Source: Polyangia bacterium (GTDB lineage: Bacteria; Myxococcota_A; Polyangia; Nannocystales; Nannocystaceae). From it: a stretch of DNA of 64,000 bases. This document shows, one piece after another, positions 58,538-64,000 of this stretch (within the stretch, counting starts at the first letter, position 1; every line of letters starts with the position of its first letter). Location: the NCBI GenBank assembly GCA_030430565.1, contig JAUIKS010000034.1, positions 62,001 through 126,000 of the forward strand, given 5' to 3'. Below the pieces are notes generated by a model. The model worked only from the letters and a program-made list of their open reading frames with translations. It was not told the DNA's origin and did not search any database. The position numbers and the translations under genes were made by a program.

Positions 58538-59311
58538 ATGCAGGCTTCGAATCAGGCATCGGACCAGGGTGCACCGGCGCCGCGACGCGTCGCGTTGATA
58601 ACCGGGGGCGCTCGCGGCATCGGCCGCGCGATCGGGGAGGAGCTGGCGAGCGCCGGCTGGCGCGTGGCGATCTGCTACCGCACGAGCGAGGCCGACGCGC
58701 GCGAGGCGGTCGCCCGCTTCAAGCAGCGGGGCGGGGACGGGATGGCCGAGCGCTGCGACGTCTCGGACCCTGGCGCCGCGCGTGGCCTGTGTCGCTGCGT
58801 CGAGGACGAGTGGGGGCGCATCGACGCGGTGGTCAACGCCGCCGGCCCGTACCACCGCGCGAAGCTGCTGAAGGAGACCCCCGCGGGCTGGCGCGCGATG
58901 TTTCAAAACAACCTCGACCCGGTGTTTTTTACCGCGAAGTACGCGAGCCCTGGGATGATCGAGCGCGGCTGGGGGCGGATCGTGAGCTTCTCGATGGCGA
59001 GCGCGGACCGGATCGCGGCGAACACGGCCGTGACCGCCCACTTCATCGCCAAGAGCGGGGTGCTGAGCCTGTCGCGCGCCCTGGCGAAGGAGCTCGCGCC
59101 GCACGGCGTGACGGTGAATTGCATCTCGCCCGGCTTCATCGACTCGAAGAGCGCGCCGCCGGAGGAGCTGAAGAAGATGAAGAAGCGGATCCCGGCCGGC
59201 TACGTCGGCGCGGTCGAGGACGCGGTGGCGGCGGCCCGCTACCTGCTGTCGGAGGAGGCGCGCTACGTGACCGGCGCGAACATCCACGTCAGCGGCGGCT
59301 GGGGGCTGTGA
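58538..59311 (+). CDS. Short-chain dehydrogenase-like protein, altered active site
   Basis: ATG 58538 with GGGAGGAAGG upstream gives 257 residues. It has the Rossmann motif TGGARGIG (22-29), a DVSDP second site near 85, the NAAG motif near residue 110, a catalytic-Ser-like SFSMAS near 153, and the family end GANIHVSGGWG. The expected YxxxK is His168-Phe-Ile-Ala-Lys172, so the catalytic Tyr is His. This could change or abolish reductase activity, or the protein could use another residue. It resembles 3-oxoacyl-ACP reductases otherwise. It is divergent from the 58280 gene, and the two share a 257-base promoter region. Confidence 0.85.
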   Translation: MQASNQASDQGAPAPRRVALITGGARGIGRAIGEELASAGWRVAICYRTSEADAREAVARFKQRGGDGMAERCDVSDPGAARGLCRCVEDEWGRIDAVVNAAGPYHRAKLLKETPAGWRAMFQNNLDPVFFTAKYASPGMIERGWGRIVSFSMASADRIAANTAVTAHFIAKSGVLSLSRALAKELAPHGVTVNCISPGFIDSKSAPPEELKKMKKRIPAGYVGAVEDAVAAARYLLSEEARYVTGANIHVSGGWGL

Positions 59312-59472
59312 GCCGCGCGGCGCGGCGGCGGCTCGTGGGCCCGTGTAGTGGGTAGATGTCTTCTTGCACAGGTTGTCGCCGGCCGTCCTCTAACGAGGAT
59401 TCCGCGCGGAAAAATTCGGAGCGCGGGCGCTGCCGGTGTCGCGTCCCCGGGGGGGCGTGGTAGTGACCCTCT

Positions 59473-60678
59473 ATGCGTCCGCTTCGCGCTGAGCAACCGC
59501 CCGCCCTCGTCTCCCGTCCCCTCGGCCCGTGCGCGCTGGTGTTGACGCTGGCGCTGTCGACGGGGGCGCTCGGCTGCGGCGACAGCGAGGGCGGCGCGAC
59601 GAGCGAGGGCGAGGCCGGGACCACGGCGCCGTCTTCGACGGACGCGATGGGCACGTCGACGAGCGAGGGCGGCGCGAGCACGGGCACGAGCGCCGCGACG
59701 AGCACGGGGGTCGGCGAGTCGGAGACCGGCGACCCGCCGGGGCCGGACTCGGCGCTCGAGTGCTTCGAGCCGATGTACGTGGGGGACGCGGCCGCGATCG
59801 GCCCCGACTACGATCAGTTCGAGCTGTCGATCGGCAGCCACTGCAAGGGGACCAACCACCAGGAGATCGAGGGCGTCGAGCGCGTGGTGTTCCTCGGGGA
59901 CTCCGTGACGGTGGGCTCTCCCCCGACCGAGTTCAGCGACTTCTACCGCGTGGTGCTGGCCGACAGCCTGGCGCAGCGCTTCGGCCTGCAGCCGCCGGGG
60001 ATCCAGTGGCAGTACCTCGACCTCGGCGAGGGGCAGTCGGCCGAGCTCGAGTCGGGCGCCTTCGCGAGCTGCGCGAAGTGGGGGGCGCGGACCGACGACG
60101 TGGTGCCGATGAGCCAGCAGATCGCCGACTGCTTCCCGGAGGACAAGCGCGGGCTCAAGACGCTGGTCGTCATGACGGTCGGCGGCAACGACCTCTCCGC
60201 GATCATCCAGGACGGGATCGAGGGCGTCCCGCTGGAGCTCTTGTGGGAGGACGTCGAGCAGTTCATCGAGTACATGCGCGAGACGATCGCGTGGCTCAAG
60301 GAGCCGACGCGCTTCCCGAACGGGATCGACATCGTGTTCGCGAACATCTACGAGTTCACCGACGGGACCGGCGACCTGACCTCTTGCCCGGCGGCGGGCT
60401 CGGCCGGCTTCGACATGCCCTGGGAGGACCCGGACGCGATGAACGAGGTCGCGGTCTACGCGAACGAGCAGTTCGTCTCGATCGCGAGCGAGACGCAGAC
60501 CGACGTGATCTTCCTGTTTGAGCACTTCTGCGGCCACGGCTTCCGCTTCGACGACGAGAGCTCGCCCTGCTACCGCGGGCCTGACTCAGAGAACTGGTTC
60601 GACCTGACGTGCATTCACCCGAACCCGACGGGCCACGCCGCGATCGCGGATCTGTTTCTCTCGGTGATCGACGAGTAG
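59473..60678 (+). CDS. SGNH/GDSL hydrolase-like lipoprotein
   Basis: ATG 59473 gives 401 residues. The lipoprotein signal ends in GALGCG (about Cys36), followed by a long Ser/Thr/Gly/Ala/Glu-rich linker (about 38-92), common in Nannocystis-type lipoproteins. The hydrolase blocks are visible: FLGDSVT with Ser144, the GGND oxyanion block near 236-239, and HPNPTGH with His382 and His388. The acid residue preceding His382 is Asp377, five positions before, rather than three as in the typical DxxH. The substrate is unknown. It is convergent with the next gene. Confidence 0.8.
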   Translation: MRPLRAEQPPALVSRPLGPCALVLTLALSTGALGCGDSEGGATSEGEAGTTAPSSTDAMGTSTSEGGASTGTSAATSTGVGESETGDPPGPDSALECFEPMYVGDAAAIGPDYDQFELSIGSHCKGTNHQEIEGVERVVFLGDSVTVGSPPTEFSDFYRVVLADSLAQRFGLQPPGIQWQYLDLGEGQSAELESGAFASCAKWGARTDDVVPMSQQIADCFPEDKRGLKTLVVMTVGGNDLSAIIQDGIEGVPLELLWEDVEQFIEYMRETIAWLKEPTRFPNGIDIVFANIYEFTDGTGDLTSCPAAGSAGFDMPWEDPDAMNEVAVYANEQFVSIASETQTDVIFLFEHFCGHGFRFDDESSPCYRGPDSENWFDLTCIHPNPTGHAAIADLFLSVIDE

Positions 60679-60693
60679 CGCGGCTCGCCGCGC
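60678..60693. terminator. Weak hairpin between convergent genes
   Basis: GCGCGGC and GCCGCGC flank a two-base centre right at the stop of the SGNH gene. There is no T run, so termination is only possible, not shown. Confidence 0.3.
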
Positions 60694-60699
60694 GAGCGC

Positions 60700-61284
60700 T
60701 CAGCGATAGGGCTGCGGGCCGTAGGTCGCGAGCGCGAGCTCGTAGCGCTCGAGCAGCGCGCTCGCTCGCGTGAGCTCGCCGAGCAGCGCGGCGGGGTCTT
60801 GATCTTCGTCGTAGAGGTCGCGCTCGTGCAGCGCGCGGAGGGTCGCCGCGTCGAGCTCGAGCTCTCGCAGCAGCGCGCGCTCGGAGTGCTCGAGCGCGTC
60901 GTGACGCGCGAGCCAGTCGCGGAGCGTGTCGGCCGCGCGCGCGACCGCGTAGTCGAAGCTCGCGCCCTCGAGGCGGTGCCAGAGCGGGCGGCGGCGGCTC
61001 GGGTCGGTCTCGTGCGGGAGCTCGACCGCGTCGCCGACGCCCGCGAACTGCCGCGCGTAGAGGGTGATCGCGTCGAGCTCGATCCTCAGCGCGCGTGTCC
61101 GCGCGAGCATGTCCGAGAGTCCATGTGAGAGGCTCGCGCTCGGGAGCGCGCGCTGATCTCCGCCGCGCGCGGCCGCGAGACGTCGCAGGCGGCTCGCGCG
61201 CCCGCGCGTGCGCGCGAACGCGAAGAGGGCCATGCCGGCGGCGAGCAGCCCGACGGCCGCCGCGATCGTGAAGACGAGGCCCAC
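60700..61284 (-). CDS. Membrane-anchored coiled protein, unknown
   Basis: GTG 61284 starts a 194-residue protein with one N-terminal membrane helix (about residues 2-24) and an Arg-rich boundary. The rest is helical and rich in Leu, Ala, Arg and Glu, likely coiled-coil, ending in a short Pro/Tyr tail. No family is recognised. Its promoter would lie in the 308-base gap shared with the Fis-type gene. Confidence 0.55.
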   Translation of the reverse strand: MGLVFTIAAAVGLLAAGMALFAFARTRGRASRLRRLAAARGGDQRALPSASLSHGLSDMLARTRALRIELDAITLYARQFAGVGDAVELPHETDPSRRRPLWHRLEGASFDYAVARAADTLRDWLARHDALEHSERALLRELELDAATLRALHERDLYDEDQDPAALLGELTRASALLERYELALATYGPQPYR

Positions 61285-61592
61285 GCCTGACTGTACAGCG
61301 CCGCGGCGGCGAGCGCCCGCGCGGCGTCGATCGGCGTCGCCCGGCCGGCCGGAGCGGCGTTTTTGGGGACCGCGCGGCGCGGGCCCGCGCGCGCGTCGCT
61401 CGGCCGGCGCGCGGCCTTGCGCGCGAGGGCGAAAATAATCTTAGGACATGTACTTTGGGGCTGTTCATATGTGAGGTCCGCGTTCGGAGAACATGTCCTA
61501 AGAAACCGGCCCGCGGGTCGTGAGTTCTCCGGCGTGCTCGCGCGCGATCTTGATCCAGATCGTCGCGCCGCATTCCTCTACCCTCTGTAGCC
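61285..61592. other. Divergent promoter region with an inverted repeat
   Basis: A 308-base gap between the divergent 61284 and 61593 genes. The AT-richer part (about 61431-61505) holds the inverted repeat listed separately. I see no other gene or RNA. Confidence 0.5.
61439..61503. promoter_or_regulatory. 13-bp inverted repeat upstream of the Fis-type gene
   Basis: TCTTAGGACATGT at 61439-61451 and its exact complement at 61491-61503 are separated by 39 bases. Each arm holds the palindrome ACATGT. The arm centres are about five helical turns apart, suiting two operator half-sites that could loop; an RNA stem-loop is also possible. It lies 90 bases before the small Fis-type gene. Confidence 0.55.
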
Positions 61593-61838
61593 ATGCCTCT
61601 CGTTCTCAAATCCCTCAACCTGGCCGACGCCGAGAAGTTCCTCTGTGAGACTGCGCTGCACAACGCAGGGAGCATCGTCGAGGCGTCGAACCTCCTCGGA
61701 ATCACCCGTCACGCGCTCAAGCGCCGGATCATCAAGCACAACATCGAGTGGCCGCGCGCGCGCCAGTCGATGACGCCGGTCCAGACGACGGTGGTTCAGC
61801 CGGCGGCCCCGTCGCAGGTCCTTGGCGCCGCCAAGTGA
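61593..61838 (+). CDS. Small Fis-type helix-turn-helix protein
   Basis: An 81-residue protein whose residues 12-50 match the Fis/NtrC C-terminal HTH: the helices LADAEKFLCETALHNAGSI and ASNLLGITRHALKRRIIKH. A Pro/Gln/Val-rich tail follows. It is a single DNA-binding domain without the receiver or AAA+ part, perhaps a nucleoid-like or auxiliary regulator. A strong terminator follows 24 bases after its stop, so it is a monocistronic unit. The inverted repeat upstream may be its own target, as inference. Confidence 0.85.
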   Translation: MPLVLKSLNLADAEKFLCETALHNAGSIVEASNLLGITRHALKRRIIKHNIEWPRARQSMTPVQTTVVQPAAPSQVLGAAK

Positions 61839-61861
61839 GCTGATCGTCGCCAACACGCGAG

Positions 61862-61904
61862 CGAGAGCGCGCGACCCCCTATCGGTCGCGCGCTCTCGTT
61901 TTTA
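61862..61904 (+). terminator. Strong intrinsic terminator of the Fis-type gene
   Basis: A 15-base stem (CGAGAGCGCGCGACC with its complement at 61884-61898), a seven-base loop and a run of five T residues. It lies right after the Fis-type gene. Confidence 0.92.
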
Positions 61905-62332
61905 AAATTGCTACTATTGCATGTACAACGAGCCGCCCGGCTGGCTGGCGCGCGCGACACCGGGCGGCCCGCCGGCGCGGCCTGGTTCGTCCGCAGAACG
62001 GGGAACCTCGACCGTCTGAGCCCGTTTTTCCGTGATCGCGCGCCGCGGGGCCGTGTGCGCGGGAGAGGAGTCTCGGTAAGCGAACTTACTGCGAGTGCGC
62101 TCGCTGAGCCGCGCCGCGCGTGGCGGTGCGGTGCGGTCGCGGGGCCGCGACGTCGGATCCGCGCTCAGCGGCGGCGTCGCGCGCGGCCCCGAGTTCTATT
62201 GTGTCTTAACGAACATGTGCGAAGGAGCTTGTTGCTAGAGGCGCTCGATCGAGCCAGGCGACTCCGCGCCGCGCCCCGCCGCGCCGCGAGGCCGCCGGGC
62301 GGCGCGCCGCGGGAGCGCGTGTTCGCGGGCCG
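61905..62332. other. Intergenic stretch, no gene seen
   Basis: About 430 bases between the Fis-type terminator and the 3' end of the minus-strand lipoprotein gene. A 142-codon plus-strand frame here is Arg/Ala-rich with no start context or motif, so I judge it spurious. No repeat, hairpin or RNA gene stood out. Confidence 0.5.
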
Positions 62333-63817
62333 CTAGGGCGCGGGGCTGGCGGGCCGCCCAAGCTCGTAGGTGAGGCCGCGCAGGATGATGTGCTCGACCG
62401 AGCGCAGACGCGGTCGGCCGGGGTCGCTGATCTCGTGGACGGAGTTGCCGGCGACGACGATGTCGTCCTGGGGCGAGATGTAGAGCGCGGTCCCGCGGCC
62501 CCACGCGGTGGTGGCGAGGAGGTACGGGTCGGAGCGCTCGCCGTCGTCCCTCGCGACGCGCTGGAGCAGGATCTCGTCGTAGACGCCGGGCGCGTTGCGG
62601 TTGCTCCGCTTGCGCCGCTCGGCGGTGCCGAGGAGCAGCAGATCTCCGTCGCGGAACAGCGCGAGGCCGCGATCGTTGAGCTCGTCGTAGCGCGCGTCGG
62701 CGTCGGTGACCCAGCGCGCCGCGCCGTCGCCGGTGAAGCTCGCGACGAAGGGGCGGCCGCGGCGGACTCGCTTGAGCTCGGTGGCGTCGAGCTCGAGCGC
62801 GCGACCGCGGCGCCCGGTGAGGACGATGACGTCCGGCTCGCTGCAGGCGATCGCGTGCAGGCGCTCGCGGTCGCCGGCGTGGCCGATCGCGCGGATCCAG
62901 CGAGGGACGCCCGCCGGGCTCAGGCGCGCGAGGAAGATGTCCTCGAGGCTGCCGCTCTCGAGCCGCTGCGCGCCGAGCTCGAGGGCACCCGCGCTGAGGC
63001 CCGCGACGATCAGGTCGCCGTCGGGCGCGGTGATGATCTGGTGACCTTTGTGGAAGCCGTCGACGCCGAGCTGCTGCGACCAGCGCAGCTCGCCGGCTTG
63101 GGAGAAGCGGGCGATGAACGCGTCCTGCTCGCCGCGGGCGGTGAGCGTCACGTCGTCGCTCAGCTGGAGGGTCGTGCGGAGCGAGCCGGTCACCCAGAGG
63201 TCTCCGGCGCGGTCGAGGGTGAGCGACTCGATCGTGTCGGCGCCGGGCCCCCCGAGCTGCTTGGACCAGCGCACGTCGCCCTCGGGGCTGATGCGGGCGA
63301 TGAAGGCGTCGAGGTGGCCGCGGGAGATGAGCCGCGTCTCGCCGAGCGAGAAGCCGTGGGTGAACACGCCCGCGAGCAGCGCGTCGCCGTCGGGGGTGAC
63401 GACGAGGCCGGTGAGCTGCTGCAGCGCCTCGGCGCCGAAGCTCTTGCCCCACGCCGGCACGCCCCTGGCGTCGGTCTTCATGACGAGGATGTCGTCCTCG
63501 CCCTTGGGCTTGATCGTCTGGTCGAAGAAGTGCAGCGCGCCGCGCGAGACGCCGCCGAGCATCAGCCCGCCGTCGGGGGTGGGCGCGATCGCGGCGATCT
63601 GCGCTCGCTCCTCGGCGCGATAGGTCAGGTCCCAGATGGGCGTGAAGCCCAGCTTGACGGGGGCGGGGGGCGCCGCGGCCTCGCGCGCGCTGGCTTCGGC
63701 TCGCTCGTCTTCGGCCGTTCGGATCGGCGGTCGGTCCTCGCCGCAGGCGAGGTTCAAGCTGAGCGGGACGAGGGTGACGCCGGCGAGGGCGAGGGCGGCG
63801 GGGCTCCACGAGCGCAT
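62333..63817 (-). CDS. Beta-propeller-like lipoprotein
   Basis: A 494-residue protein from ATG 63817. A lipoprotein signal ends at LNLACGED (about Cys25). The mature part shows repeated units of about 45-50 residues, each containing a DAFIARxSPxGxxRWSKQLG-like stretch, as in SBBP-type beta-propeller repeats. Propellers act as surface-binding scaffolds; no catalytic motif is seen. It lies 24 bases downstream of the gene at the window end, in the same direction. Confidence 0.8.
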   Translation of the reverse strand: MRSWSPAALALAGVTLVPLSLNLACGEDRPPIRTAEDERAEASAREAAAPPAPVKLGFTPIWDLTYRAEERAQIAAIAPTPDGGLMLGGVSRGALHFFDQTIKPKGEDDILVMKTDARGVPAWGKSFGAEALQQLTGLVVTPDGDALLAGVFTHGFSLGETRLISRGHLDAFIARISPEGDVRWSKQLGGPGADTIESLTLDRAGDLWVTGSLRTTLQLSDDVTLTARGEQDAFIARFSQAGELRWSQQLGVDGFHKGHQIITAPDGDLIVAGLSAGALELGAQRLESGSLEDIFLARLSPAGVPRWIRAIGHAGDRERLHAIACSEPDVIVLTGRRGRALELDATELKRVRRGRPFVASFTGDGAARWVTDADARYDELNDRGLALFRDGDLLLLGTAERRKRSNRNAPGVYDEILLQRVARDDGERSDPYLLATTAWGRGTALYISPQDDIVVAGNSVHEISDPGRPRLRSVEHIILRGLTYELGRPASPAP

Positions 63818-63841
63818 GGCCCGTGGATCATATTGGGAGAA

Positions 63842-64000
63842 TCAGAGGCTGCCGAGCCTCGTGGGTCCGAGGGTGATGATCTTGTCGTCGGTCTTGAGCT
63901 TGAATTCGCGCGTGGGGTTCAGCTGGGTGCTCTTGCCGCGGCGGACGCCGATGGCGATGTGCTGGCGCGCTCTGCACACGTCGGCGATCGCGCCGAACGA
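63842..64000 (-). CDS. C-terminal end of a gene, RCK_C/TrkA-C-like
   Basis: The minus strand is open from the window edge to a TGA at 63842-63844, giving 52 residues; the gene is truncated at its 5' end by the window. The visible part (ARQHIAIGVRR, TQLNPTREFKLKTDDKIITL) looks like the end of an RCK_C-type domain, as in ligand-gated potassium channels or TrkA-like proteins. The assignment is tentative because only the end is visible. Confidence 0.5.
   Translation of the reverse strand, partial: SFGAIADVCRARQHIAIGVRRGKSTQLNPTREFKLKTDDKIITLGPTRLGSL

Noticed and set aside
61908..62336. 142-codon plus-strand frame after the Fis-type gene
   Set aside because: Arg/Ala-rich, no ribosome-binding site, no motif, and it overlaps the end of the lipoprotein gene on the other strand.

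Overview
The window reads as a chromosomal segment of a high-GC, aerobic, Gram-negative bacterium, most probably a myxobacterium of the Nannocystis/Enhygromyxa type (Myxococcota). The pointers are many GTG starts, lipoproteins with long Ser/Thr/Gly/Ala-rich linkers, large TonB-dependent receptors, an alternative complex III operon, and a retron reverse transcriptase that closely resembles the myxobacterial ones. This placement is inference from gene content; no 16S rRNA or tRNA gene was seen.

Region 1 (1-6498) holds thiol/redox and copper-haem assembly functions: a tandem DsbA-like protein cut by the window start, a membrane-anchored TlpA-like thioredoxin, an array of about 64-bp repeats, an alpha/beta hydrolase on the minus strand, then a small Cys-rich membrane protein, haem O synthase (ctaB), a SCO copper chaperone and a lipoprotein cytochrome c.

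Region 2 (6988-20797) is one long respiratory operon: alternative complex III (actA-actB-actC-actD-actE-actF), a small tailed membrane protein, a second SCO protein, and a caa3-type cytochrome c oxidase (ctaC with a fused cytochrome c, ctaD of the A2 class, ctaE, ctaF with a His/Gly-rich tail). It ends at a strong intrinsic terminator (20819-20857). Together these genes would oxidise quinol and pass electrons through haem c to oxygen.

Region 3 (20967-30380) starts with moaA and continues into a cytochrome c maturation cluster: ccmE (CxxxY variant), ccmF, a CcmI-like zinc-ribbon protein, a large secreted/anchored beta-domain protein, ccmA, ccmB, ccmC (with an altered WWD motif), a CcmD-like protein and one more tiny membrane protein. 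It would supply the covalent haem needed by region 2.

Region 4 (30512-36467) has an acyl-CoA dehydrogenase, glutamate racemase murI, an array of 11-bp repeats, and a 1158-residue TonB-dependent receptor followed by a terminator.

Region 5 (36711-43691) is the most interesting part: a WGR/zinc-ribbon/HEAT-like protein, a winged-helix plus SWIM zinc-finger protein, a structured noncoding RNA with matching a1/a2 ends and a long msd hairpin, and a retron reverse transcriptase. I interpret this as a complete retron with an unusual two-protein partner module.

Region 6 (43776-64000) is mixed: an FAD-dependent monooxygenase-like protein, small unknowns, a cytochrome c/copper monooxygenase-like lipoprotein, a second TonB-dependent receptor, a serine beta-lactamase-like hydrolase, a long-chain acyl-CoA synthetase, two overlapping minus-strand genes of unknown function, an SDR with an altered active site, an SGNH-type lipoprotein, a small Fis-type DNA-binding protein preceded by a long inverted repeat, a beta-propeller-like lipoprotein, and the C-terminus of a gene with an RCK_C-like end.
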